Shown one piece after another: positions 1-10,057 of a stretch of 64,000 nucleotides of DNA. Made by a program: the position numbers and the translations under genes. This DNA comes from Myxococcota bacterium (GTDB lineage: Bacteria > Myxococcota_A > UBA796 > CAJQPC01). The stretch covers positions 1 to 64,000 of the forward strand of contig JAKLKD010000006.1 in assembly GCA_023150845.1 (NCBI GenBank), written 5' to 3'. Below the pieces are notes generated by a model. That model had not been told where the DNA came from. It did not search any database and saw nothing but the letters and a program-made list of their open reading frames with translations. The number at the start of each line of letters is the position of its first letter. The stretch's first letter is position 1.

Positions 1-1
1 G

Positions 2-1204
2 CCGCCCGCCGAGCCCAGCGCCCCGCCGCCGCCCAAGGCCGCGGCGACGATGCCGCCCGACGACGCGCCCGACACGAGCGTCACCGGCCAGGCCGCCCGC
101 CGGATGCTCACCGCGGCCCTGGTCGTGATCTTCATCGCGTTTGGGGGCGCCGCCATCGCGCGCTGGGAGGGCGTGGGCCCCTTCGGCACCGCCACGGACG
201 CCCCGGAAGGCGCCGCCGCCGCGCGCCGCCCCCTGGAGCTCGTGGTCACCGGCCTCGCCGCGGGCACACCGTTCACGGCCCGCCTCGACGGCCAGGCCCC
301 CGAGGCCCAAGACGGCTTCCGCCTGCGCTTCGCCGCGGCGCCTCTCGGCGAGCACAGCCTCGACCTCACCGTCGGCGCGGGCTGTGAGGTGCCCGCCGGG
401 GAGCCCGTCCCGGTCTGGTGTGGTCATCAGGTCGAGGCCGTCACCTTAGAGGCCGGGGACAGCCCCCAGCTCCACACCGTGAGCCTCTTGCCCCCCGCGC
501 CCCGGCCCGTGCGCCTCAGCCTGCCCGACCTCAAGGCGAGCGTCCGCCTGCGCTGGGCCGAGGAGCCCCCCGCGCCGATCAAGGGGGGCCAGCACCTCCT
601 TGAGGACGTGCTCCCTGGGGCCTACGAGCTCGAGCTCATCGCCGGGGAGTGCCCGGAGACCAGCCGCGGCTGCGAGGCGAAGGGCGAGTGCCCGCCGGGC
701 TGCGTCTCTTGGGTCGGCGAGGTCGTCGTGCCCCTCGGCGAGGGGGAGCACCCCCTGACGCTCAGCCTGCGGGAGCCGACGCCTCTGGCCGGGGCCAACG
801 ACGGCGCCGCCGCCGCGCCCAAGAGCCGCCGCCAGGTGAGCCAAGGCGACTTCGCCCGCTGGCTCAAGTCCCACCCCGAGTGGCAGCGGGAGGCCGCCCA
901 GCAGGCGGAGAAGGCCGACAAGAAGTACCTCAAGGGCTGGACTGAAGACGGCACCCCGCCGAGCCCCGGCGCCGCCCTGGTGAACGTCTCCTGGTACGCG
1001 GCCCAGGCCTACTGCGCCGGGCGCGGGGGCCTCGCGGCGCTCGACGCCGAGCCCCTGACCTGGGAGGAGGGCGGCGGCCTCGCCTGGCACGAGCACCGCC
1101 AGTCCGGCGGGGCCCCCGCCTGGCGCCGCAGCGACGGCAGCACGAGCACCAACGTCACGCCCAACGAGTCCGGCCAGTTCATCGGGGTGCGGTGCGTGCG
1201 GTGA
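2..1204 (+). CDS. C-terminal part of a membrane-anchored sensor/kinase-type protein with a SUMF1-like domain (partial at left edge)
   Basis: The frame is open to the left edge, so this is the 3' end of a longer gene; the ATG at 50 is probably internal, because the frame upstream continues as a Pro/Ala-rich linker. After the linker comes one membrane span (starting MLTAALVVIF), then a PEGA-like beta segment (residues PLELVVTGL onward), then a C-terminal region with the formylglycine-generating-enzyme (SUMF1) signature pieces NVSWYAAQAYC, NVTPNE and the terminal GVRCVR. In Myxococcota this order (linker, span, PEGA, SUMF1-like) commonly follows a cytoplasmic Ser/Thr kinase domain; that the missing N-terminus is a kinase is inference. 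The SUMF1 domain is short and lacks the usual RLPTEAEWE core (LAALDAEPLTWEE instead), so it is more likely a binding domain than an enzyme. Confidence 0.6.
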   Translation, partial: PPAEPSAPPPPKAAATMPPDDAPDTSVTGQAARRMLTAALVVIFIAFGGAAIARWEGVGPFGTATDAPEGAAAARRPLELVVTGLAAGTPFTARLDGQAPEAQDGFRLRFAAAPLGEHSLDLTVGAGCEVPAGEPVPVWCGHQVEAVTLEAGDSPQLHTVSLLPPAPRPVRLSLPDLKASVRLRWAEEPPAPIKGGQHLLEDVLPGAYELELIAGECPETSRGCEAKGECPPGCVSWVGEVVVPLGEGEHPLTLSLREPTPLAGANDGAAAAPKSRRQVSQGDFARWLKSHPEWQREAAQQAEKADKKYLKGWTEDGTPPSPGAALVNVSWYAAQAYCAGRGGLAALDAEPLTWEEGGGLAWHEHRQSGGAPAWRRSDGSTSTNVTPNESGQFIGVRCVR

Positions 1205-1259
1205 GCCTCGACGCCCGCGGCAAAGGTTGTTTGGTCAACCAACCAACCTCAACGCGGCC

Positions 1260-2276
1260 TCACTCCCGCACGCAATCCCCGGTCCAGGCGATGCGCTCCC
1301 CGGCCTCGACGACCTCAAAGTCGGCGACGGCGAGCTCCTCCAGATCGCGGGTGCCGGTGAACCAGTCGTCCCACTTCGCCGTGGTGAGGCGGTCGGACTG
1401 GGCGGTGAGGGTGATGGTGCCGCCGTCGGCGAGGATCATGCCGTAGGTCTGGAGCGCCTTGGCCACCACCCGGGCGCCGTCGCTGGGCAGGCTCTCTAAG
1501 GGGTAGTCGGCGCGCAGCCGCAGGCGCAGGCCGTAGGGGATGCCGTCGTCCCCGGCGCTCGCGGCGCCCGTGGCGTGGGTGGCCGGGCGGACGTAGGTGC
1601 GGTTTCGCAGGCGGTCGTTGGGCAGGATGAAGCGGATGGCGTGGCGGATCTCCCCGGCGGCCACCTCGTCGGCGTCAAACAAGAGCGGCGCGATGGGCAG
1701 GCCCGCGGCGTCGGCGCTCGTGCAGTGCTCCCCCCGGAGGGTCTCGGGCGGGGTCTCGCTGAGGTCCCAGATGGCCAGACAGCCGCCCTCGTACACGCCG
1801 TCCACGAGGTTGGCGCGCCACTGCTCATAGAGCGTCGCCGTGGGCTGGTGAATCACGAGCAGGTGGCAGTCGCCGTCGCCGACGCAGGCGAGGCCCTCCT
1901 CGCCCTCCAGGCGCGCGTCGTCCGGGACGGGCACCGGCCCGAGGTCACAGTCCGGGGTGTAGAAGTCCTCGGTAGGGGTGAACTCCAGCATCGGGGCGTC
2001 GCCGGGATCACAGCTCAGCTCCATGGAGAGGTCCATCTGCACGCGGCCGTTGCCGAAGCCGCCCCGGCGCTCCAAGGCGTCGAGCAAGGTGACGCTCTCG
2101 GCGTCTAGGGGCGCGTCGGCGATGGGCTGGTTCCAGGGCGCGTCGGCGGGGAAGAGGGGCCGCGCGCAGGAGGAGACCGGCGGGGACTCGCTGTCGGGGG
2201 CGCTGTCCCCAGTGGAGGTGTCGTCGTCGGCCCCTTTGCAGCCCAAGAGCGTGAGGCACAGGATCCATCGGCGCAT
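1260..2276 (-). CDS. secreted lipoprotein of unknown function
   Basis: A 338-residue protein beginning MRRWILCLTLLGCKG: a short signal peptide with a lipobox (LLGC), so it should be lipid-anchored after cleavage before Cys. A Thr/Ser/Asp/Pro-rich linker follows, then a globular region starting with PLFPADAPWNQPI. The start is supported by a very good ribosome site (AAGGAGG, 7 nt upstream of ATG). The conserved-looking core includes HLLVIHQPTATLYEQW and RHAIRFILPNDRLRNRTYVRPATHATG, a pattern I associate with secreted proteins of unknown function found in bacteria and fungi; I cannot name an activity. It is convergent with the partial gene to its left and divergent from the CapA-like gene to its right. 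Confidence 0.7.
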   Translation of the reverse strand: MRRWILCLTLLGCKGADDDTSTGDSAPDSESPPVSSCARPLFPADAPWNQPIADAPLDAESVTLLDALERRGGFGNGRVQMDLSMELSCDPGDAPMLEFTPTEDFYTPDCDLGPVPVPDDARLEGEEGLACVGDGDCHLLVIHQPTATLYEQWRANLVDGVYEGGCLAIWDLSETPPETLRGEHCTSADAAGLPIAPLLFDADEVAAGEIRHAIRFILPNDRLRNRTYVRPATHATGAASAGDDGIPYGLRLRLRADYPLESLPSDGARVVAKALQTYGMILADGGTITLTAQSDRLTTAKWDDWFTGTRDLEELAVADFEVVEAGERIAWTGDCVRE

Positions 2277-2368
2277 GAGGCACCTCCTTCGGCGATCCTA
2301 CGCCCCTTCAGCCCCGGGATCGAGCGCCTCGAAGCGGGTACATTAGCTTGATCTTCCTGGAGTCCCCT

Positions 2369-3748
2369 GTGCGCCTCCGCTGGCCCCTCGTCGCGCTCGC
2401 CGCCGCCCTGCTCGCTCTGCCCCTGCTGCCGTTGTTCGCGGGCACCCCCGAGGAGGCCCCGCCGCCCACCGAGGCCGACGCCCGCTTCGCTGAAGGTGTC
2501 GCCGCGCTCAAGGCCAAGGACGCCGTCGCCGCCGAGGCCGCGCTCAAGGCCTGCGTCGCCTCGGACCCCAGCCGGGCCGACTGCTGGTGGGAGCTCGGCT
2601 GGGCGCGTTACCTGCGGGCGGACTGGGACGGCGTCATGGCGGCCTGGGCCGAGGTCGAGCGCCTGGAGCCCGGCCACCCCGGCGTCGCGTCCCAGACCTC
2701 GACGGTGAAGGGCAAGCTCGCCATTGAGGCGCTCCTGCGCCAGTGGTCCGGCGAGGCGCCGCCGCCGCGCCCCAAACCTACGGGCACCATCCGCCTGCGG
2801 GCCGTCGGCGACGTGATGATGGGCAGCGACTTCCCCGAGCCGCTCCTGCCCGAACAAGACGGCGCCACCTACTTCGCCGACGTGGCCGAGCTGCTGCGCG
2901 ACGCCGATCTGACCTTCGTGAACCTGGAGGGCCCGCTCTGCGACGGCGGCAGCACCAACAAGTGTAAGGAGGGCGGCATGTGTTACGCCTTCCGCACGCC
3001 CACCCGCTACGGGAAGCTCCTCCAGGACGTCGGCGTAGACCTGGCCTCGACGGCGAACAACCACGCCTTCGACTTCGGCGAGACCTGCCGGGCCCAGACC
3101 GAGTCCACCCTCACCCAGCTCGGCATCGCCTGGTCCGGGCGCCACGGCACCGTCGCCGTGAGGCAGGTCAACGGCCTCTCCGTGGCGATGATCGGCTTCC
3201 ACACCTCGGACTCGGCCCACAACCTCAACGACCAGAAGACCGCCGTGGCCTTGGTCTCGGGCCTCGCCGCCCGGCATGATCTCGTCATCGTGAGCTTCCA
3301 CGGCGGCGCGGAGGGCAGCAAGGCCGTGCATGTGCCCAACGGCCCAGAGAGCTTCTACGGCGAGGACCGCGGCGATCTGCGACGCTTCACCCACGCCGTC
3401 ATCGACGCCGGGGCCGATCTGGTGCTCGGGCATGGGCCCCATGTCCTGCGGGGGATGGAGGTCTACAACGACCGCCTCATCGCGTACTCCTTGGGGAACT
3501 TCGCCACCTATGGGCGGTTCAACCTCAAGGGCGCCCTGGGCGTCGGCGTGATCTTGGAGGTCACCCTCGACGCCTCGGGGGCCCTCGTGAGCGGCCAGAT
3601 CCTCCCGACGATGCAGGCGGGCGACGGCGTGCCCATGCGGGACGCCCAGCGGCGGGCCGTCGCCCAGATGAGCGCCTTGAGCGCTCAAGACTTCGGCGAG
3701 CGCGCGGTGAGGGTGGTGAGCCCCGACGGTGTGTTCTACGCCCCTTGA
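2369..3748 (+). CDS. CapA-family metallophosphatase-like protein with N-terminal TPR-like region
   Basis: The protein resembles the poly-gamma-glutamate capsule protein CapA, a calcineurin-like metallophosphatase fold. Characteristic motifs are visible in order: AVGDVMMG, VNLEGPL, STANNHAFDFG, VSFHGGAEG, GHGPHVL and YSLGNF. In front of them lies a signal peptide/anchor (RLRWPLVALAAALLALPLLPLF) and a region of paired helices resembling TPRs (FAEGVAALKAKDAVAAEAALKAC). I place the start at the GTG at 2369 because CTGGAG lies 6 nt upstream; an in-frame TTG at 2348 has no such site. The role is probably a periplasmic or surface-associated polymer-handling phosphoesterase. No capsule ligase genes (capB/capC type) are adjacent, so a poly-glutamate role is not supported here. 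Confidence 0.8.
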   Translation: MRLRWPLVALAAALLALPLLPLFAGTPEEAPPPTEADARFAEGVAALKAKDAVAAEAALKACVASDPSRADCWWELGWARYLRADWDGVMAAWAEVERLEPGHPGVASQTSTVKGKLAIEALLRQWSGEAPPPRPKPTGTIRLRAVGDVMMGSDFPEPLLPEQDGATYFADVAELLRDADLTFVNLEGPLCDGGSTNKCKEGGMCYAFRTPTRYGKLLQDVGVDLASTANNHAFDFGETCRAQTESTLTQLGIAWSGRHGTVAVRQVNGLSVAMIGFHTSDSAHNLNDQKTAVALVSGLAARHDLVIVSFHGGAEGSKAVHVPNGPESFYGEDRGDLRRFTHAVIDAGADLVLGHGPHVLRGMEVYNDRLIAYSLGNFATYGRFNLKGALGVGVILEVTLDASGALVSGQILPTMQAGDGVPMRDAQRRAVAQMSALSAQDFGERAVRVVSPDGVFYAP

Positions 3749-3808
3749 CGCTCTGCGGCGGCGTCCCTAGCTCTGCGCTCCAACCACTCCCCAGCCTTGG
3801 AGCCAGAG

Positions 3809-5701
<1,893 letters not shown>

Positions 5702-5740
5702 GAGTTACCACTCAGGCGGGAGGGTGTTAAGCTCTCTCGC

Positions 5741-6178
5741 ATGAACCGCGCGCAATTCGAGACGCTTCGTGACATCCCGGCGAAACGAATCTCTTCCGAT
5801 GTTCGTTTCGTGCGGAAGCAGAGCCTCAGCCCTGTGCTCATCGCCGAGGGCATCCCCATCGAGAGCCAGAGCGGGGTTGAGCTGGTCCTCTCGATCACGT
5901 TCAACCCCATCGTCGGCTCGAAGACGCTCAACGTCCACGTTCCTGGCGTTGGACCGATCTGCCGACTGGATGTGGACGGCGCTGCGCACCGCCCCGCGGG
6001 GCGCAGCCACAAGCACTCTCTTCAGACCGAACAATGCCCAGCGCGCAACCTGCCCGACGGGGTGATCGATCGGCCCGACCTCGCGGGAGCCTCCATCGCA
6101 GAAGTCTTCGCCGAGTTCTGTAGAATGGCGAACATCACCCACACGGGCCAGCTCAAGCTACCGGAGGCCGGCGCATGA
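5741..6178 (+). CDS. DUF6978-like small protein, first gene of a two-gene cassette
   Basis: A 145-residue protein with no signal peptide or membrane span. The central part (VELVLSITFNPIVGSKTLNVHVPGVG, then LDVDGAAHRPAGRSHKHS) recalls the DUF6978 pattern of a substrate-like beta region followed by a His-containing segment; this assignment is from memory and tentative. The gene overlaps the next one by an ATGA junction, so the two are almost certainly translated as a pair. Such DUF6978-like/DUF1828-like couples occur as mobile accessory modules and have been suspected to be toxin-antitoxin-like or defence modules; no function is shown here. The ribosome site is weak. GC and codon use drift lower than in flanking housekeeping genes. 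Confidence 0.6.
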   Translation: MNRAQFETLRDIPAKRISSDVRFVRKQSLSPVLIAEGIPIESQSGVELVLSITFNPIVGSKTLNVHVPGVGPICRLDVDGAAHRPAGRSHKHSLQTEQCPARNLPDGVIDRPDLAGASIAEVFAEFCRMANITHTGQLKLPEAGA

Positions 6179-6948
6179 TCAACTCAGAGCAGCTTCGCGA
6201 CCGCCTCGCGCAGCACCCCCTCGTGCGCTCTATCGACACTCTGCGCACAGGCCCGCTGCGAATCGAGACCGCGTTCTTGTACCCTGACGGCGCCTCGATC
6301 GACCTCTTTCTCTGCGAGGAGCCCTCGCTGTTCCCGGCGCCTGCGCTCTCCGACCTCGGCCAGACGATGTCCTGGCTGCTCGATGTGCAGGTGAAGCCCT
6401 GGCTCTCTCGTAAACGTCAGGCCTTGCTCGACGACGCGCTCCGGCTGTACGGGGTTGAGCAGCGCGGGGGCGAGCTGGTCAAGCCGCTCACCTCCGCGGA
6501 CGACGTGCTGCCCGGCCTCGTCTTGCTCGGTCAGGCCTGCGTTCGTACGGCTGACCTCCAGTACACAAAACGAAGCGTGCTCGTCACCTCGTTCAGCGAG
6601 CAGGTCGAGGAGTCGCTGATCGACGCCGAGGTGCCTTACACCCCCAACGTCGAGCTCGAGGGGCGCTTCTCCCAGGCTGTGCGCGTGGACTTTCTCGCCG
6701 AGGGGCCGCGCCTGCGGTCGGCGATCCTGACGCTCTCTTCAGGCAACACCAGCCAAGCCCACATCTGCGCGAACGAGATCTTCCGCAAGTGGTACGACCT
6801 CAACGAGCGCAACGAGCAGCGCTTAACGGTGCTGGACGACCGAGCGGACGTGTACCGGGAGGAGGATCTGCGCCGCATCCGCGACCTGTCGGACATCGTC
6901 GCCTTGTCGGATCGGCAGACGTTGCGGGATCTTCTGATGGCGGCTTGA
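6175..6948 (+). CDS. DUF1828/DUF1829-like protein (intact copy)
   Basis: A 257-residue cytosolic protein. The N-terminal part has the DUF1828 pattern (ETAFLYPDGASIDLFLCEE followed by the SDLGQTMSWL stretch, matching the family's LxDxGxT core). The C-terminal part has the DUF1829 pattern (EGRFSQAVRVDFL, then TLSSGNTSQAHICANEIFRKWYDL). Both are domains of unknown function often found in accessory DNA. The start ATG overlaps the previous stop (ATGA). Its last 339 bp are present again at 9597-9935 with 17 base changes, all synonymous by my reading, which shows that both versions evolved as working genes before being brought together. Downstream on the other strand lies an XRE regulator tail. Confidence 0.7.
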   Translation: MINSEQLRDRLAQHPLVRSIDTLRTGPLRIETAFLYPDGASIDLFLCEEPSLFPAPALSDLGQTMSWLLDVQVKPWLSRKRQALLDDALRLYGVEQRGGELVKPLTSADDVLPGLVLLGQACVRTADLQYTKRSVLVTSFSEQVEESLIDAEVPYTPNVELEGRFSQAVRVDFLAEGPRLRSAILTLSSGNTSQAHICANEIFRKWYDLNERNEQRLTVLDDRADVYREEDLRRIRDLSDIVALSDRQTLRDLLMAA

Positions 6949-7070
6949 GGGCTGCGTCACTTCTTCGCCACGACCAACCCCAAGCCCACCAGCCGAATCG
7001 GCCCGGTGTCGGGGAGGTGGATGATCAGCTCCAGGCTCCCGCCAGCGGCCTCGACGAAGCGGCGGAGCGT
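6610..7070. repeat. 461-bp direct repeat, left copy
   Basis: This segment matches 9597-10057 base for base apart from about 17 synonymous differences in the coding part and further differences after the stop codon. It covers the 3' end of the DUF1828-like gene and the 3' end of the convergent XRE gene. Both copies are 461 bp and share the same edges: the sequence diverges immediately left of GAGTCGCTGAT and right of GGAGCGT. The left copy keeps the intact DUF1828-like gene; the right copy keeps the intact XRE gene. Confidence 0.95.
6957..7070 (-). pseudogene. 3' fragment of the XRE regulator gene
   Basis: On the minus strand the left repeat encodes only the last 37 residues of an XRE regulator (TLRRFVEAAGGSLELII to a C-terminus ending VVAKK), equivalent to the tail of the complete gene at 9938-10270. 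The reading frame is cut at 7070, where unrelated sequence with a transposase remnant begins. The tail differs from the complete copy (His for Arg, KK for TDGG), again indicating two diverged parental versions. Confidence 0.85.
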
Positions 7071-7074
7071 CAAG

Positions 7075-7470
7075 GCCACAGCATGTACGGGCTCGTGGCC
7101 TCGGTCCTCAGTGGCGCCGTGGGAGCGTTAGGCGCGGGCCTCCGAGCTCGCGATGCGCTGACCCCGGCCCGCTCTAAGATCCACGCGATGCTGCGCTCGC
7201 TCGGCAAGTCCGCGGGCTTGAGCTGGCGCGCGAGCACCGCTTGGAGCTTCTTCAGACCCCAGCGCACGTGCGACCGGAGCCAGATCCAGGATCCGCAGTA
7301 CGGGCTCACCTGATCCTAGCTGTGGGGTCGCCGTGTGCAGTCGCGCAGAGCCTCGATCCCACCCTCCATGAAGCGCTGAAGCCACTGGGAGCCAGTCCTT
7401 TCAGCTGATCTCGTACTCTCGACACAACTCCGACTCGTTCATGTCGACTTCTAGCGCGGAGGATGAACTC
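7075..7470 (-). pseudogene. IS481-family-like transposase remnant, frameshifted
   Basis: Conceptual translation of the minus strand in more than one frame gives pieces of an IS481-type transposase N-terminus: MNESELCREYEIS (compare the family's SELCRRYGIS helix), then the segment recoverable as WLQRFMEGG-like, then VRWGLKKLQAVLARQ and LPSERSIAWILERAGV (compare HPRWGARKIRALLARR and PSTIGAILKRAGL). A stop and at least one frameshift interrupt it, and the catalytic DDE/rve domain is absent because the fragment ends at the edge of the left 461-bp repeat. It is a dead element that marks the region as imported or rearranged. Confidence 0.65.
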
Positions 7471-7666
7471 ATCTCTCAGCTTGCTCATCTCAGCCCCGTT
7501 TCACGGCATCTCCTCTCATCCGTGGTTGCTGAGGAAACCTGCTCCCGAAGGACCGACCTGTTACCTATGTCCTGGCGTAAAGTTGTTACCTATGTCTTGG
7601 CGTCGGACCGCTGCCGGCGGCCATCGTCGCCTGAACGGCGGCACCCGTGCCCGGCCCACAAGCAGT
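7471..7666. other. non-coding stretch with a duplicated 19-bp IS-end-like motif
   Basis: No convincing gene. The motif GTTACCTATGTCCTGGCGT at 7560-7578 is repeated with one change (C to T) at 7585-7603, a 25-bp period. Similar GTTACCTATGTC-type sequences occur at the ends of IS481-like and other insertion sequences as far as I recall, so this is probably an IS terminus belonging to the nearby transposase remnant. It lies just beyond the 3' end of the PIN-like gene. Confidence 0.5.
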
Positions 7667-9508
7667 TCATCCGCCATGAAAAAGCTCGCGAGCCGCCGCC
7701 ATCTGTGAGCTAGACGGTATCCAATGCCAGCCCGCTCTAGACTCCGCGGGGTCGAAGTTGAGCACCACCGACGTTGCTGGGATTGCGTAGCGGCGCTGAA
7801 GGAGTTGGCTGATGTCTGCCTCTTTGCCGCCGATCACCGCCTCCGCCCCCTGGAAGACAGCCTTCCCGGCAAACGCGAGGGACGTCACGTTCCACCCTGG
7901 GGTATTCGCCTCCTTAACGCAGGTGACGCTGAACGCAAACTCGCGTACTTCCCACGGGGGAACGGCGATAGCCTCCAGGTGGGGCTGCAGGGCAACGTTG
8001 AGGAACCGCCGGACGACCGGGCGCGCTTGGACCATAGGCTGAAGGTAGGAGAGGTAGTCAACCTTGAAGTCTGATCCTCGAAACGAACCATCGGAGCCGA
8101 AATAAACCTCGAAGGCCATCCCGCTCACCAGTGCGTCCGCCGCCGAATTACTTAGATGGTGCAACTGGTCTGAAAGCCTCTCCAAGAACGCGATGGCCCG
8201 GAAGGCATTCCCGCAAGCTGCCTGATACACGTTCCGACCGATCACGAACCACGAGTCGATACTGGTTTGTTCAGTCGGCAGGGACAGAATGCTACCAACA
8301 ACGGGATTTTGGGCATGCCAGTTATGGCTGCGGAGTCCAATTAGTACTCGCCGTGCGCCTTCCTCATGATCGGCAGGTTGGTACTGACCATCCGCTCGAG
8401 CGGCATCTCCGATCGCCAGCGCGTCAGGCTCAGGCGCTACCGGCTGTGGCTCGACAGGCGGTTGGGAAGGCTCGCACTGTAGGGGCTCAGCGGCATTGGG
8501 AACGGGAAGAGGAGCGTCGCCAGCAGGGGAGGCATTCGGGTCACCGTCTCCGGGTCCATTCGCCGCCACAGGGGCCGGGGCGCCGCTGTATAGTGACAGG
8601 ATCTGGAGCGCGGTGGCAAGCAACCGGAATCGCGTCGGGTCACCGTCTGAAAGTGCTGCAACAACGTCCCCGATCGAAGCCACCTCGAACGATGCATCCT
8701 CGCTGCCGATTCCCGCCTGAAACTCGCGAACCAAGCGCGGATCAGTGAGATGCAATGACGGTCTCTCATTATCTTCGATTCTATCGCTCCCGGGAGTACG
8801 AAGACGATAGGTAGGAGCGTAACTCCAGTCTCGCTTCTGGTCGTTTGTGATAAGCAACGTCTTGGTCGGCTTTGGCTCCAAGCCACGACAGAACTCAATG
8901 ATCTCGCGCCAGAGGATCAGATCCCCGTAGGCGTTCACCTCTTTTCCTGCGTCTTTGAACCCCGGTGGGAGCCGATGTTGCATACGCTGTGCCGCCACCG
9001 CTCCGACGCGCTCACAGAGCGACGAAATATCAGAAGTTAAAACTCTCTCCCCGAAGGCCTTCTGGATCGCTGTGTGAATCTCGCTGAGTTCCACACGCTG
9101 CTTCTTGATTCGCATCGTGGTCTTCAATCCAGTGAGCTTCGCAATCGCCTCCTCCAAACCAGCAATTGTGTTTGAGTCGTTCACTGACAACCGCGCGAAC
9201 TCTAGCTGGCGTTCCAACTGCGTGATGACCGAGGGGAGGTCGAGCGTAGGGAGGTATTCCCGTAGGTTGCTCGCTGATGAGCGAGTGAAATACTCATTCG
9301 CCGCCCAGGCGGGCACCCACAGTCGTTCTGTATTGGCGAGATCCTCAAACCATTCCAGAAGCTCTTTGCGTGCCCCCTCAAATAGGCGGTAGGGAAACGC
9401 CAGAACATTGGTATCCACAAAGACGAGAGTACTCGGCTCTGCGAGTGCGCTGCGAAGGCGCTCCCGATACTCTACCTCTGTCATCGGGAAGACGGTTTCT
9501 CCAAGCAT
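7667..9508 (-). CDS. PIN-like (PIN_8-type) nuclease domain protein with novel C-terminal domain
   Basis: A 613-residue protein. The N-terminal ~270 residues match the PIN-like nuclease fold of the PIN_8 type: LVFVDTNVLAFPYR (Asp32), VPAWAANEYF (Glu72), a coiled middle, AYGDLILWREII (Asp196) and LLITNDQKRDW (Asp223). All four expected acidic metal ligands are present, so RNase or DNase activity is plausible. A helical region follows, then a Pro/Ala-rich linker (about residues 325-375), then a ~230-residue C-terminal domain I do not recognise. The start at 9508 is fixed by GGAGGTG 6 nt upstream; a longer frame to 9556 would run into the promoter. The gene is lone, lower in GC than its surroundings, has a strong sigma70-type promoter of its own, and lies between the 461-bp direct repeats, all typical of a transferred defence or toxin gene. 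Confidence 0.75.
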   Translation of the reverse strand: MLGETVFPMTEVEYRERLRSALAEPSTLVFVDTNVLAFPYRLFEGARKELLEWFEDLANTERLWVPAWAANEYFTRSSASNLREYLPTLDLPSVITQLERQLEFARLSVNDSNTIAGLEEAIAKLTGLKTTMRIKKQRVELSEIHTAIQKAFGERVLTSDISSLCERVGAVAAQRMQHRLPPGFKDAGKEVNAYGDLILWREIIEFCRGLEPKPTKTLLITNDQKRDWSYAPTYRLRTPGSDRIEDNERPSLHLTDPRLVREFQAGIGSEDASFEVASIGDVVAALSDGDPTRFRLLATALQILSLYSGAPAPVAANGPGDGDPNASPAGDAPLPVPNAAEPLQCEPSQPPVEPQPVAPEPDALAIGDAARADGQYQPADHEEGARRVLIGLRSHNWHAQNPVVGSILSLPTEQTSIDSWFVIGRNVYQAACGNAFRAIAFLERLSDQLHHLSNSAADALVSGMAFEVYFGSDGSFRGSDFKVDYLSYLQPMVQARPVVRRFLNVALQPHLEAIAVPPWEVREFAFSVTCVKEANTPGWNVTSLAFAGKAVFQGAEAVIGGKEADISQLLQRRYAIPATSVVLNFDPAESRAGWHWIPSSSQMAAARELFHGG

Positions 9509-9528
9509 GCAAGCACCTCCGTGTTGTG

Positions 9529-9556
9529 AGTTTAACAAAGACCGCTGCGCTGTCAA
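9529..9556 (-). promoter_or_regulatory. sigma70-type promoter of the PIN-like gene
   Basis: On the minus strand a perfect -35 TTGACA (9556-9551) is followed by a 16-bp spacer and a -10 TAAACT (9534-9529). Transcription would start near 9522, leaving a short leader with GGAGGTG before the ATG at 9508. An 8-bp inverted repeat, AGTTTAAC at 9529-9536 and GTTAAACT at 9589-9596, overlaps the -10 and may be an operator or an insertion-end scar. Confidence 0.65.
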
Positions 9557-9596
9557 TTCTACGACGCAAACTCAGCCAGGCGACGGCCGTTAAACT

Positions 9597-9935
9597 GAGT
9601 CGCTGATCGACGCCGAGGTGCCCTACACCCCCAACGTCGAGCTCGAAGGGCGCTTCTCCCAGGCCGTGCGCGTGGACTTTCTCGCCGAGGGGCCGCGCCT
9701 TCGGTCAGCCATCCTGACGCTCTCTTCCGGCAACACCAGCCAGGCCCACATCTGCGCGAATGAGATCTTCCGCAAGTGGTACGACCTCAACGAGCGCAAC
9801 GAGCAGCGCTTGACGGTGCTGGATGACCGGGCGGACGTGTACCGGGAGGAGGATCTGCGCCGCATCCGCGACCTGTCGGACATCGTCGCCTTGTCGGATC
9901 GGCAGACCCTCCGTGATCTGCTGATGGCGGCTTGA
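9597..9935 (+). pseudogene. 3' fragment of the DUF1828-like gene
   Basis: Encodes the last 112 residues of the DUF1828-like protein with no start of its own apart from what chance offers. The encoded residues are identical to the intact copy at 6175-6948 although 17 bases differ. The 5' two thirds of the gene are missing; the PIN-gene promoter region abuts it directly. Confidence 0.9.
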
Positions 9936-10057
9936 GGTCAGCCGCCGTCCGTCGCGACGACCGACCCCAAGCCCACCAGCCGAATCGGCCCGGTGTCGGG
10001 AAGGCGGATGATCAGCTCCAGGCTCCCGCCAGCAGCCTCGACAAAGCGCCGGAGCGT
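9597..10057. repeat. 461-bp direct repeat, right copy
   Basis: Partner of 6610-7070, same length and orientation. Left of it lies the island; right of it the complete XRE gene continues without interruption. The arrangement (incomplete gene A tail, then complete gene B, mirrored by complete A and incomplete B at the other end) is what a single crossover between two homologous loci produces. Confidence 0.95.
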
